Shown here: piece by piece, positions 7,126-16,334 of the stretch
How positions within the stretch are numbered: the first letter of the stretch is position 1
How the letters are laid out: each line of letters opens with the position of its first letter
Origin: Richelia intracellularis
GTDB taxonomy: Bacteria > Cyanobacteriota > Cyanobacteriia > Cyanobacteriales > Nostocaceae
Assembly (NCBI GenBank): GCA_000613065.1
Contig: CBZS010000374.1
Span: 1-33,581 of the forward strand
DNA length: 33,581 nt
Direction of reading: 5' to 3'
Translations under genes and position numbers: made by a program
The notes under the pieces: generated by a model
The model's input: only the letters and a program-made list of their open reading frames with translations
What the model was told of the DNA's origin: nothing
Databases searched by the model: none

Positions 7126-8844
7126 ATGGTTGCGATCTCAGAGAACGCCCAGGGTCGGTTAACTATCCAAACTGTCGAAATCGCTCCCAATACAACAGCG
7201 ATTCGTTCTTTGGATTGGGACCGCGATCGCTTTGATATAGAATTTGGATTACAAAATGGTACGACCTATAACTCATATCTAATTAAAGGTGAGAAAATTG
7301 TTCTGGTGGATACTTCCCACCAGAAGTTTCGAGATTTGTACTTAAATACTCTCAAAAGCTTAGTTAATCCTAAGGCAATTGACTATATAATTGTTAGCCA
7401 CACGGAACCAGATCACAGTGGTTTAGTGGAAGATGTACTGCAATTAGCTCCTAGAGCAACTGTATTAGCATCCAAAATAGCCTTACAATTTTTGGATAAC
7501 TTGGTTCATGATCCTTTTTCTAAGCGAATTGTCAAAAGTGGCGATCGCATTAACATTGGTAAGGGACACGAAATAGAATTTGTCAGTGCGCCTAATTTAC
7601 ACTGGCCTGATACCATTTTCAGTTACGATCGCCATACCGAAGTACTCTACACCTGTGATGCTTTTGGTATGCACTACTGTAGTGATGATACCTTTGACAA
7701 GGATCTAGAAGCGATAGAAGCAGATTTTCGCTTTTACTATGATTGTTTAATGGGTCCCAATGCCCGTTCTTTGTTGAATGCAATGAAGAAAATGGGTGAT
7801 TTAGGACACATAAAAATCATTGCCAATGGTCATGGCCCCCTACTGTACCACCATCTCGATGTACTGCGGGAATGTTATCAGAGTTGGAGTCACAAACAAG
7901 CCAACAAAGAAACTACCGTTGGTGTGTTATATGTCTCCGACTACGGATATGGCGAACGCTTGGCACAAGCAGTTTCCCAGGGAATTCAAAAAAGTGAGGT
8001 AGGTGTAGAATTTATCGATATTGCCACCGCAGATGTCCAGGAAGTGAATGAGTTGGCACTGCGCTCTGCTGGTATTGTTATCGGTATGCCTCCATCAGAT
8101 AATGCAGCAGCTCATGCAGCGATTAGCTCTTTGCTAGCAGTAGTAAAAAATAAGCAATTCGTCGGCTTCTTTGAGTCTTTTGGTGGGGATGACGAGCCAA
8201 TTGCCCCCTTACGTAAGAGATTTATCGACCTTGGTGTCAAAGAAGCTTTCCCCGCAATGAAAATTAAGCAAACTCCCAACGAGCCTCTGTTCCGAGAATT
8301 GCAGGAATGCGGTACAGACATGGGACAGTTGGTGGTGCGAGCTCGTAACATTAAGCAAGTGAAGTCCATTGATGTAAATATAGAAAAAGCTCTAGGTCGC
8401 ATTAGCAACGGGTTGTACATACTCACTACCGCCAAAGATGGCACTAAAAACGGGATGTTAGCATCCTGGGTGGCTCAAGCTAGCTTAAAACCCCTAGGCT
8501 TCACCGTTGCTGTAGCTAAAGAAAGGGCAATTGAATCCTGTTTGCAAGTCGGCGATCGCTTTGTCCTCAATGTTCTGGAAGAAGGCAACTATAAGGAATT
8601 GAAAAAGCACTTTCTCAAACGGTTGCTTCCTGGTTGCGATCGCTTCGCTACCATCAATACCCAAACAGCGAACAACGGGTGCTCTATTCTCTGCGATGCT
8701 TTAGCATACATGGAATGTGAAGTGATTCGCACCATGGAATGTAGCGATCACTTTATCATGTATTGTTCTGTAGAACATGGTCGAGTTTCTAAGCCGGAAG
8801 GAATCACCGCAGTCCGCCACCGTAAAGTCGGTAACTATTACTAA
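7126..8844 (+). CDS. flv3B: Flavodiiron protein, Flv3 type (probably heterocyst Flv3B)
   Basis: 572 residues in the cyanobacterial three-domain layout. The metallo-beta-lactamase-like diiron domain (about 30-250) has the full ligand set: His92, Glu94, Asp96 and His97 in SHTEPDHSG, His159 in APNLHWPD, Asp178 in TCDAFG and His236 in NGHGPL. A flavodoxin domain (about 260-400, VGVLYVSDYGYGERLA) and a C-terminal flavin-reductase domain (about 420-572) follow. The enzyme reduces O2 to water with NAD(P)H or ferredoxin-derived electrons, usually as a heterodimer with Flv1. In Anabaena the adjacent pair is the B set, expressed in heterocysts to protect nitrogenase. That and the absence of an sll0218-like gene argue against Flv2/Flv4. 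The A-versus-B assignment is inferred from context. Confidence 0.85.
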   Translation: MVAISENAQGRLTIQTVEIAPNTTAIRSLDWDRDRFDIEFGLQNGTTYNSYLIKGEKIVLVDTSHQKFRDLYLNTLKSLVNPKAIDYIIVSHTEPDHSGLVEDVLQLAPRATVLASKIALQFLDNLVHDPFSKRIVKSGDRINIGKGHEIEFVSAPNLHWPDTIFSYDRHTEVLYTCDAFGMHYCSDDTFDKDLEAIEADFRFYYDCLMGPNARSLLNAMKKMGDLGHIKIIANGHGPLLYHHLDVLRECYQSWSHKQANKETTVGVLYVSDYGYGERLAQAVSQGIQKSEVGVEFIDIATADVQEVNELALRSAGIVIGMPPSDNAAAHAAISSLLAVVKNKQFVGFFESFGGDDEPIAPLRKRFIDLGVKEAFPAMKIKQTPNEPLFRELQECGTDMGQLVVRARNIKQVKSIDVNIEKALGRISNGLYILTTAKDGTKNGMLASWVAQASLKPLGFTVAVAKERAIESCLQVGDRFVLNVLEEGNYKELKKHFLKRLLPGCDRFATINTQTANNGCSILCDALAYMECEVIRTMECSDHFIMYCSVEHGRVSKPEGITAVRHRKVGNYY

Positions 8845-8980
8845 ATTTGCAGGGAATGGGAGATGTTGATAGTTAGTTTATCCTCATGTCCTTATTTCCT
8901 CATCTCCTTCAGGGTAACCACAAGCGGTACCCCTACTTATTAAGTATCTGCTATTTTCCTACTCTCAAATTGAAATAATT

Positions 8981-10693
8981 ATGAATAATACCCATCCTCG
9001 TGACGTGCAGTATGTACCAATTGCCACGGACACATTGGTATTGAGGGCACGCAGTTGGACGCGTTTAAGATTTGAAATTGAATTTGCACGAGCTAAGGGT
9101 ACTACTGTTAATAGTTATATGATTCAGGGCAATCGCACTGCATTGATCGATCCAACCCCAGAAACTTTTGCGGAGATTTATTTAGAAGCGTTACGCCAGT
9201 GTACGGACTGGAGGAAAATTGATTACATCATTTTGGGTCATTTCAATCCCAATCGGTTGGCTACCCTAAAAATGATTTTAGAGCGAGCCCCGCAAATAAC
9301 TTTTGTTACATCTGTGCTTGGTGCATCCCACTTAAAAGAAGCTTTTCCTGATCAAGAATTGAAAGTACTTACCATGCGGGGTAAAGCGAGCCTGGATCTA
9401 GGAAAAGGTCATGTACTGCGCTTTATTCCTACCCCTAGCCCCAGATGGCCTGAAGGGTTATGTACTTACGACTCTCAAACCCAAATTTTATATACAGGCA
9501 AACTATTTGCTAGTCATGTTTGCGGGGATGAAGTTTTTGACGAACAGTGGGAAACTCTCAAGGAAGACCAGCGATACTACTTTGATTGCTTAATGGCTTC
9601 TAATGCTCCCCATGTATTGTCTGCTTTAGAGAAAATGTCTGACCTACCTGTAAGGATGTATGGTGTGGGTCATGGTCCATTGCTTCGCTATGGCTTAATA
9701 GAATTAACCAAATACTATCAACAATGGAGTCGCGCCCAAAGCGAGAGGGAAATATCTGTTGCCCTATTATATGCTTCTGCCTATGGTAATACCGCTACCC
9801 TAGCCCGAGCTATCGCTTTTGGTTTGAATAAAGGGGGAGCAGCAGTTCAATCGATTAACTGTGAATTTGTCGAACCAGAGCAAATTCGGGCAGTTGTGGA
9901 AAAAGCAGATGGATTTATCATTGGTTCTCCCACCATTGGTGGTCACGCACCCACCCCCATCCATACAGCCTTGGGAACTGTATTAACGATCGCCGAACAC
10001 ACAAAAATTGCTGGGGTCTTTGGTTCCTATGGTTGGAGTGGAGAAGCCTTTGATTTAATTGAAGGTAAACTCAAGGAGGCCGGTTATAAATTGGGTTTTG
10101 AAACCTTAAAGGTTAAATTTAAGCCCTCCGATGCTATCCTCAAGCAATGTGAAGAAATCGGTACGGATTTTGTCCAAGTACTGAAAAAAACTAATAAAAT
10201 CAGGACTCCACAAACTGCAGCGACTCCTACAGAGCAAGCAGTGGGTCGAATAATTGGCTCTGTGTATGTACTGACAGCAAAGCAAGGTGATGTATCCACT
10301 GGCATGTTAGGAACATGGGTGTCCCAAGCAACCTTTAGCCCCCCAGGAATTACGATAGCTATCGCTAAAGAGCGAGCAGCTGAATCCCTTTTATATTCAG
10401 AGAGTAAATTTGTTCTCAATCTTATCCCAGAAGGTAAACATCAAAAGTATATGAAGCATTTCCGTCAATCATTTGCACCGGGAGAAGAGCGGTTTGCCCG
10501 ATTTTCTACCGCAGTTGCAGACAATGGCTGTACTATCTTCTGTGATGCTTCAGCTTATCTAGAATGTACTGTTCACCAAAGGATGGAGTGTGGAGATCAC
10601 TGGGTTCTTTACGCCACAGTTGATAATGGAAAATTAGTCCAATCAGAGGCTGTTACAGCTATTCATCATCGTAAAACAGGTACTCAGTATTAG
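8981..10693 (+). CDS. flv1B: Flavodiiron protein, Flv1 type with degenerate metal site (probably Flv1B)
   Basis: 570 residues with the same three domains as its upstream neighbour. The diiron ligands are largely replaced. The first motif reads GHFNPNRLA, so the Glu, Asp and second His positions are Asn, Asn and Arg. APNLHWPD becomes TPSPRWPEG, and the TCDAFG Asp is Lys in YTGKLFA. Only GHGPL keeps its His. Such class-A Flv1 proteins lack a normal Fe-Fe centre and act with Flv3 as a heterodimer. The flavodoxin part (VALLYASAYGNTATLARAI) and flavin-reductase part (GRIIGSVYVLTAKQGD) are intact. The gene follows flv3B by 136 bases on the same strand and is probably co-expressed. A MITE begins seven bases after its stop. 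Confidence 0.85.
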   Translation: MNNTHPRDVQYVPIATDTLVLRARSWTRLRFEIEFARAKGTTVNSYMIQGNRTALIDPTPETFAEIYLEALRQCTDWRKIDYIILGHFNPNRLATLKMILERAPQITFVTSVLGASHLKEAFPDQELKVLTMRGKASLDLGKGHVLRFIPTPSPRWPEGLCTYDSQTQILYTGKLFASHVCGDEVFDEQWETLKEDQRYYFDCLMASNAPHVLSALEKMSDLPVRMYGVGHGPLLRYGLIELTKYYQQWSRAQSEREISVALLYASAYGNTATLARAIAFGLNKGGAAVQSINCEFVEPEQIRAVVEKADGFIIGSPTIGGHAPTPIHTALGTVLTIAEHTKIAGVFGSYGWSGEAFDLIEGKLKEAGYKLGFETLKVKFKPSDAILKQCEEIGTDFVQVLKKTNKIRTPQTAATPTEQAVGRIIGSVYVLTAKQGDVSTGMLGTWVSQATFSPPGITIAIAKERAAESLLYSESKFVLNLIPEGKHQKYMKHFRQSFAPGEERFARFSTAVADNGCTIFCDASAYLECTVHQRMECGDHWVLYATVDNGKLVQSEAVTAIHHRKTGTQY

Positions 10694-10700
10694 TATTAGT

Positions 10701-10791
10701 GGCGGTGTATAAGTGCGGGATGAATTGGCGCTTTAAACCATTGATAAATGGTTGAGAATTTAGTGAAATCATCCCCTGATTCAGCAACGCC
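10701..10791. mobile_element. MITE copy with unlike arms
   Basis: A 91-bp element. The left arm is the GTATAAGTGCGGG variant and the right arm is CCCCTGATTCAGCAACGCC. The core is TTGAGAATTTAGTGAAATC. It sits immediately after flv1B and may form the transcript's 3' stem-loop. No target duplication is obvious. Confidence 0.85.
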
Positions 10792-11118
10792 TGGAAAACA
10801 TATATTTACAGTATGATTTCATCCTCCGAAAAATTGCGGATACTATTTTCTTCTAAATAAGTGGTCACATGTTGAAGTTGTATATGTCTGTTTAAGTAAT
10901 TAAGAAGGTCTAATCTTATTTCCCCCTGGTAACTACCATGTATGGCAGGGTAAGCGCATCTAATTTTGTAGTGAAAGTTACAGGTTTTTGTGCATTATTG
11001 TGTATTGTGTCTTGATTGTCAGGTGCTAAGGCCAACAACGGGCACTTCGTGCTTAAGCGCAGGCTACGCCAACCCCCTTTGGGGGTAATGGAGGCGCATC
11101 GCCAAAAAAAATTGACTC

Positions 11119-11230
11119 AACTGGGGAAGATTCGGTGATGCCAGGTAGGGGTATCAAGACCTTGAGTAAACCCAATAAATACTCATACCCCTACCTGGCA
11201 CTCCCCTACCCCACCGAATCTTCCCCAGTT
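11119..11230. repeat. 112-bp foldback (long imperfect inverted repeat)
   Basis: The outer arms 11119-11137 and 11212-11230 are 19-bp perfect complements (AACTGGGGAAGATTCGGTG). The inner arms 11139-11154 and 11185-11200 are 16-bp perfect complements. An 11-base bulge on the right side separates them. The loop has its own TGAGTA/TACTCA stem. It lies in the 5' part of the ISAs1 element, close to small palindromes (GCACTTCGTGC; CCCCCTTTGGGGG at 11072-11084). Confidence 0.85.
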
Positions 11231-11337
11231 GCTCGAACACTCGTGGGGCATAAAAATGGAGATTTAAGTCTTAAATAAGTTAAGTAGTATGCTGCTAAGG
11301 ACGCAAAAGGTCTATCTTAACTGAACGGGTTAGTCTA

Positions 11338-12474
11338 ATGGTATCTCTGACAAGAAGTCTTGCGCCTACGGGTTTCAAATCTTCAAACCCAAAGATTAAA
11401 AGCTCAAAAAATTTGAGTATAGCCAATGCCACTGCATTAACAGAAAAAATGTCATTAGTTTTTAGTGAGATAGAAGAACCAGGTATAGAAAGAACCCGTG
11501 TCCATTTCTTAACAGATATTTTAATAATTGGAATACTATCAGTGATTGCAGGAGGTAAGGGATGGGAGGACATGGAAAATTATGGATTGAGTAAATACGA
11601 CTAGTTGGAGCAGTTTTTACCTTTACCCGAGGGCATTCCAAGTCGAGATAGGTTTGGACAGGTGTTTGAACCAATTAACCGAAACGTATTTGAGGGATGC
11701 TTTCGCCGTTGGGTAGAATCAATAGTTGCATAGGTGCGGGATGAATTAGGGTTTGAATCCATTGAGAAATCGTTGAAAATTTAGTGAAATCATCCCCTGA
11801 TTCAGCAACGCCGTAGAATCAATAGTTGAACCAGCAGGAGCACAGGTAATTCCCATTGATGGTAAGACCCTCAAAGGTTCCTATGATAGAGAACAGGGTA
11901 AATCAGCGTTACATCTAGTTAGTGCATGGTCGAGTGAACATCGTCTTCTTTTAGGAGAAGTCAAACAAGACGATAAATCAATGGAATGAAATTACAGCAA
12001 TCCCTGGATTATTGGAATTATTAGACATGGCTGGATGTATTATTACCATTGATGCCATGGCTACGCAAACAGCAATTGCATCCCAAATATTTAATGCAAA
12101 AGCAGATTATGTTTGAGCCCTCAAAGGTAATCATCCTAGACTTTACGGACAAGTTAAAAATTGGTTTGAGCAACAGTTCTTTCAAGGCTTTAAAGGTATT
12201 ATCCATAGTTATGATAAACGGGTAGAGAAAGGTGATCATCGTACTGAGAAACGTCAAATTTGGTGTGTTCCTATTTCTCAACTGCAAACTTTCCATAACC
12301 AAGACAATTGGGTTGGTCTTAAATGCCTTGTCATGGTTGTGCGGATAGCACATCTTTGGGATCAAACAACCCGTGAAGTTCAGTTTTATCTAACTAGTTT
12401 CAATTATGATGCTCATAACTTAGGACAATTGATTCGTCTTCATTGGGGGTGAAAATGGGTTGCATTGGACTTTA
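11338..12474 (+). pseudogene. ISAs1-family transposase, 5' part
   Basis: The recognisable sequence begins around SIANATALTEKMSLVFSEIE and continues LTDILIIGILSVIAGGKGW. A TAG at 11602 replaces the usual Trp in YDWLEQFLPLPEGIPSRDRF. After the MITE the frame resumes as VESIVEPAGAQVIPIDGKTLKGS, which contains a DDE aspartate. It then shifts near 11990 and goes on as ITAIPGLLELLDMAGCIITIDAMATQ, with a TGA inside KADYV-ALKGNHP. The part ends at LHWTL where the ISAzo13-like element enters. It cannot make an active transposase. Confidence 0.85.
11721..11812. mobile_element. MITE copy inside the ISAs1 transposase
   Basis: The core is TTGAAAATTTAGTGAAATC, the right arm CCCCTGATTCAGCAACGCC and the left arm the CATAGGTGCGGG variant. 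It is flanked by a 16-bp direct repeat, GTAGAATCAATAGTTG, at 11713-11728 and 11813-11828. The 16-bp repeat overlaps the expected left tip, so the exact left boundary is unclear. Removing 100 bases restores the transposase frame. Confidence 0.85.
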
Positions 12475-13825
12475 AGTGATTTATAAGAAAGAATTGACCA
12501 ATGAAAGTAAGATGTAATGTTGATGAGTAAAAAAACAGGGGCAAGTATTTTGGAGTATGCTAGACCCACCAGAGGAACCCAAATCATTAACAAGATCACA
12601 AATAAATAGAAGACTTGCGGTTGCCAGCATCGAACATGAATGGAGTAGAACGTCGGGGCTTTCAACCTGAAATCACGTTGAAATATTGCCAAGATAGAGC
12701 AAGGTTAGCACAAACAGTATTCCGTTGGGGTAGAGAAAATATAGAGTTAGGGTTAGCGGAAAAAAGAACAGGGATAATCTGTGTGGGATTACAATCAACC
12801 TTTAGCACAGCAAAGCGTTGCCAGGAGAAACAACCTCTTCTCTTCTGACATTATCGCTGCGATAAATTGCACAATCTGATTCTCAACAAGACCCAAACTT
12901 TAAAACTTCCTTAGCCTATACTCGCTTCACAGCAACATCCGCACTAGAAAAACTCAAAGAGCAGGGATTTAGCTAGGAGCAATTGCCTTGCGCCAGTACA
13001 ATGGCACAAGTCTTGAATCGAATGGGCTATGGTCTTCGTAAAGTAGTAAAAGCCAAACCTCAAAAAAAATTCCACAAACGGATGATATCTTCAACAACAT
13101 CAAAGAATTTGAGCCGCAATCAACAAACAAGCCTCAAAGTCAAACGACTAAGCATGGATTGAAAAGCTACGGTTAATATCGGGGGTTATTCTCGTGGTGG
13201 AAAAACCAGAGGAGACAATCAAGCTCAGGAGCATCATATGGGATGCACAGAAAAATATACTTCCTGTGGGATTTTTGATGAAGATAGTGGGCAATTATTT
13301 TATACTAACTTTGGTAGTTCTTCTTATCAAACCAGGGATTTTATTGTTGATACTCTAATTGAATGGTGGAAGACAATGACACCAGAACAAAAGCAGCATA
13401 CCGAACTGATACAAATTAAAGTTGATAATGGTCCGGAAAGTAGTGGAGTAAGAACTCAATAAAAAAAAAGTATGGTTGAGTTTCTTGATATCCTAAATAT
13501 ACCAATTCAATTGCTTTACTATGCTCCTTACCATAGTAAATACAATCCCATAGAGGGTTATTGGGGTATTCTTGACCAGGATTGGAATGGGGGGGGGGCG
13601 AAGCTTGTTGATGTTGAAGTCATCCTTTCCTGGGCTTCGAATATGACTTGGAAAGCCTTATATCCTATTTTGAGTTTAAGTAAAACTGTTTACCAAAAAG
13701 GAATTTCCCTAACAAAGAAAGCTATGAAACAAGTAGAGTCTAGATTACAACGAAATCCACTGTTGCCCAAATGAGATATTGTGATTCAACCGCTGTAGCT
13801 GGTAATTTATTTTTCAAAAATCACC
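12475..13825 (+). mobile_element. ISAzo13-family-like element inserted in ISAs1
   Basis: About 1.35 kb, bounded by related ends: AGTGATTTATAAG on the left and, on the complementary strand of the right, GGTGATTTTTGAA. A TTA (or TA) flanks both sides (12472-12474 and 13826-13828). Removing it rejoins the ISAs1 reading LHWTL-DVTF. It contains the transposase remnant at 12540-13798. Confidence 0.75.
12540..13798 (+). pseudogene. ISAzo13-family-like transposase, multiply broken
   Basis: Blocks in order, over several frames: MLDPPEEPKSLTRSQINRRL, EITLKYCQDRARLAQTVFRW, then TSLAYTRFTATSALEKLKEQ and MAQVLNRMGYGLRKVVKAKP. The DDE-like region follows: GYSRGGKTRGDNQAQEHHMG, GIFDEDSGQLFYTNFGSS, IQIKVDNGPESSGVRTQ and YYAPYHSKYNPIEGYWGIL. 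It ends RNPLLPK-stop-DIVIQPL. An extra G-run near 13590-13597 disrupts the NWNGAKLVD motif. Stops and frameshifts are numerous. The ISAzo13 label rests on remembered similarity of the DNGPESSG/HSKYNPIE blocks, so treat it as likely rather than certain. Confidence 0.7.
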
Positions 13826-13828
13826 TTA

Positions 13829-14056
13829 GATGTCACATTTTATCAAGATGCTTTTCGTGTCCGTACTGATCATCATTCACAAAAGTTACAACCTCTGCGA
13901 CGAATACCTCTTAATGCTTTAAACCTAGAGCAATCTTTGAACTGTAACAATCGCCAAAAATATAATCGAGCCGATATGGATAATAATTATGTGCTGATTG
14001 TTATTACTGCTTATTTATTCTACCAGAATAATACCTCTCAACCCCCTTGTCAATAG
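13829..14056 (+). pseudogene. ISAs1-family transposase, 3' part
   Basis: Continues the frame interrupted at 12474: DVTFYQDAFRVRTDHHSQKL, PLRRIPLNALNLEQSL, MDNNYVLIVITAYLF and the TSQPPCQ stop. The same segment, less altered, occurs at 23833-24066, so both belong to one IS family. Twenty-two bases later the terminal inverted repeat ends. Confidence 0.85.
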
Positions 14057-14078
14057 GATTTGAGATGCGCTTACCCTG

Positions 14079-15247
14079 CTATATGACGTTAGCTCTACAT
14101 ATTTAGAAGGAAAAGCTTGTCCGTTAGCAAAATATGGTTAAAACCGTGAGAAAAAACGTGGTAAACTAAAAATATTATTTGGGCTATTATGTAATGAGAA
14201 AAGTTGTTCAATTACAGTAGAAGTATTTGAGGAAAATACATCCTATCCAAAGACATTTACTAATCAAATAGATAAGGTTAGCTAGAAATTTAGTATTAAT
14301 AGAGTAGTCTCGCTCAAAGACCGTGAAATGATTCATCAACAAAGGATTCGATAAAACCTAAAAGATAAAGAATATTTAGACTGGATTATCCCTTTTATAA
14401 CGAGGGCCTCAAATCAAGAAATTAGTAGAAAAATCAGCTATTCAATTAGCTCTATTTCATGAACGAAATTTAGTATCAATAAAAAACGAAGATTATCCAG
14501 GGGACAGATTAATAGTTTGTCTAAATCCTTTCTCCGCACCAGAAATAAAGAAAAATAGAGAATAATTATTACAAGCAAAAGATAAGGAATTAGATAAAAT
14601 TGTTGCAGCAACTTCCACAAAAGCTCGTCCACTCAAAGGCGAGGATAATATTGGTGTAAAAGTAGGTAGGGCTTACATAAGTGCGGGATTAATTAGCTTT
14701 TGAAACCATTGATAAATCGTTGAACATTTAGTAAAATCCTTCCCTGATTCAGCCACGCCGAGTAGGTAAAGTTATCACTAAATTTAATGTTGAAAAGCAT
14801 TTCAGAATTGAGATATAAGAGAAAAGTTTTTCATATCAGAGAAATCAGTCCAAAATTCATGCGGAAGCAGTATTGGATGGTTTATATATAATTCGTACAT
14901 CTTTGGATGAAGAAACTTTATCTGCTACGGATACGGTAAAAGCCGATAAAAATCTCTTACAAGTAGAACAAGCTTTCCGTATTGATAAAACTGTTGATTT
15001 AAAAGTTCGTCCAATTTATCATTGGACAGCCGAACGTCTAAAAGCCCATATATTTCTATGTATGTTGTCTTATTCTGTAGAATGGCATATGGGATAACTT
15101 TTAGCTCCAATACTTTTTGATGAAGATGGTTGGTAAGCAGCAGCAGCGATAAAAGAGTCTGTTGTATCTCCTGCCAAAAATAGCAATAGATTTACTCGGA
15201 ACTAGCATGATTTTTACCCAGTCAAATTCGACTTGAAATCTCTGTAA
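14079..15247 (+). pseudogene. IS1634-family (IS4-like) transposase remnant with a MITE insertion
   Basis: Starts exactly at the end of the ISAs1 element with LYDVSSTYLEGKACPLAKYG, so the N-terminal part is missing. It continues KRGKLKILFGLLCNEKSCSI, VEVFEENTSYPKTFTNQIDK, then LFHERNLVSIKNEDYPGDRL and KIVAATSTKARPLKGEDNIG. The MITE at 14669-14759 then splits it. The C-terminal blocks are HAEAVLDGLYIIRTSLDEET, TDTVKADKNLLQVEQAFR, KTVDLKVRPIYHWTAERLK and AHIFLCMLSYSVEWHMG. These match IS1634 transposases well. Several stops and frameshifts are present. Confidence 0.85.
14669..14759. mobile_element. MITE copy with 8-bp target duplication
   Basis: The left arm is GGGCTTACATAAGTGCGGG and the right arm CCCTGATTCAGCCACGCC. 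The same 8 bases, AGTAGGTA, flank it at 14661-14668 and 14761-14768, the clearest target-site duplication of any copy here. It interrupts the IS1634-like transposase between GVKVG and VITKFNVEKHF. Confidence 0.88.
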
Positions 15248-15479
15248 GTCTTACTATACATAAATTTAGTTTTTCGTGAAAGGGGAAATTCAGATTAACA
15301 TTTGCCATGATATCCACAAAATATAGTCTTGTTAATTTACTACATTCAGCATTTTCAACCAGGACAAGGATTCTCTAGGTGTGCAATATTAAAATGAAAT
15401 GCTAATGTTTTGCATCTATTTCTTGCATTAGTAACCAAAATAAAAATTATTAAACTGTTAATATAATCTAATTCTTTAT
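15248..15479. other. AT-rich spacer
   Basis: No gene is seen. It probably holds the right end of the IS1634 remnant and the original promoter region of the acyltransferase-like gene that starts at 15480. Confidence 0.4.
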
Positions 15480-15700
15480 ATGAATAAGCGTAAACCCCTC
15501 CGGGTGAAATTTCCTCTTTGGCAATATCTCAATCAACCCTTACTTCATAGCCAAGGTAAACTTATTTTAAATCCTCGTAGCTTTGCACTTTTTTACAGAG
15601 TGGAATTTCTGAATAAGTGTTTAACTATGGAGTGTGATGCCAAGAGGCACTATTAACTTCTATGCCTTATTATTTACTGGATTTTCTATATTGTTTGTCT
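15480..15700 (+). pseudogene. N-terminal part of a probable acyltransferase gene, cut by a MITE/IS block
   Basis: The ATG at 15480 opens MNKRKPLRVKFPLWQYLNQP, then LLHSQGKLILNPRSFALFYR and VEFLNKCLTMECDA. The frame closes at 15656. One frame over, the sequence continues as INFYALLFTGFSILFVWRW, a membrane helix, up to the MITE at 15701. A single frameshift near 15640 therefore explains the break. No complete protein fits on its own. About 2.3 kb downstream, after several IS remnants, a same-strand acyltransferase C-terminal part begins at 17970. The simplest reading is one gene split by insertions. The link between the halves is inferred from order, strand and complementary content, not from overlap. 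Confidence 0.5.
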
Positions 15701-15791
15701 GGCGTTGGATAAGTGCGGGATGAATTAGCCTTTGAAACCATTGATAAATCGTTGAAAATTTAGTGAAATCATCCCGCACTTATCCAACGCC
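15701..15791. mobile_element. MITE copy with perfectly matched arms, GGATAAGTGCGGG type
   Basis: A 91-bp copy. The left arm GGCGTTGGATAAGTGCGGG is the exact reverse complement of the right arm CCCGCACTTATCCAACGCC. Both arms carry the same private base (GTTGG/CCAAC rather than GTTGC/GCAAC). The left flank is the acyltransferase-like remnant and the right flank is ISKra4 sequence, so it lies at a rearrangement junction. Confidence 0.9.
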
Positions 15792-16256
15792 GGTAAATCA
15801 AGTTCAGTTCCCGCAGGTATGCGCCGGAGTGCTACTTTACCCAAACTGACCTCCCAAGAACGTAAACGCGTGGATACCTGTGCTAGATATTTACTTAACA
15901 ATGTCAAATACCTCAAATATGACGATTACTTAAAAGCTGGATTCCCCATCACCACGGGGGTGATTGAGGGTGCTTGTCGCCACCTGATTAAAGACAGACA
16001 GGATGGATCTCACTGGGACTAGATAGAGGATGAGGGGTGCTGAGGCTGTTTTAACCCTGGGTTCTTTATACATCAGTGGCGATTGGGATTAGTATTGACA
16101 GTTTAATCTACAACAAGAAGATAAATGCAATCACCTGCCTTTGTACTCTAGTGGTATTGCTTTGATCAAGCAAGTTCTCAAAGCTCGTTGTTCTACTACC
16201 CCTCCACCTCTTCCAATAGCTGTCTAAGTTCCACTCCCCGTCTGACTAAAAGAGTC
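15792..16256 (+). pseudogene. ISKra4-family transposase, 3' remnant
   Basis: Reads GKSSSVPAGMRRSATLPKL, RKRVDTCARYLLNNVKYLKY and then AGFPITTGVIEGACRHLIKD, the characteristic ISKra4 C-terminal block. After HW a stop and frameshift follow. Then come EAVLTLGSLYISGDWD-like sequence and LPLYSSGIALIKQVLKARCS, ending TTPPPLPIAV at 16227. The 3' non-coding end GTCTAAGTTCCACTC...ACTAAAAGAGT is shared with the copy at 29838-30704 and marks the IS end near 16256. The 5' half is missing at the MITE border. Confidence 0.85.
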
Positions 16257-16334
16257 GCACCTAATAAAAATAACAACTGGCACAGACTTTCTGAATTAAT
16301 ATAAGTTTCATTTGTAATTGTAATTATTTCCTTA
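16257..16334 (-). pseudogene. IS630-family transposase, downstream piece
   Basis: Read on the minus strand this continues the transposase at 17255-17740 after the IS5-family insertion: KEIITITNETYINSESLCQL and LFLLGATL. It is then cut at the ISKra4 end. Confidence 0.7.

Larger units (their letters stand above)
10946..14078 (+). mobile_element. ISAs1-family element, interrupted by three other elements
   Basis: The left end CAGGGTAAGCGCATCT (10946) and right end AGATGCGCTTACCCTG (ending 14078) are exact inverted terminal repeats. The same right end recurs at 24087, and a lone end lies at 30725-30739. Inside are transposase pieces at 11338-12474 and 13829-14056. They are broken by a foldback repeat (11119-11230), a MITE (11721-11812) and an ISAzo13-like element (12475-13825). 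Without these insertions the length falls near that of a normal ISAs1 element. The right end directly abuts IS1634-like coding sequence. No target duplication is evident. Confidence 0.8.

Noticed and set aside
8112-8444. Minus-strand open frames within the flavodiiron genes
   Set aside because: These are shadows of well-conserved plus-strand coding sequence. No family match is apparent.
11320-11400. tRNA-like stretch with GGTTAGTCTAATGGTA and a GGGTTTCAAATC arm
   Set aside because: It does not fold into a full cloverleaf: there is no matching acceptor stem, the D stem is poor and the anticodon arm is only about 3 bp. It sits inside ISAs1 sequence.
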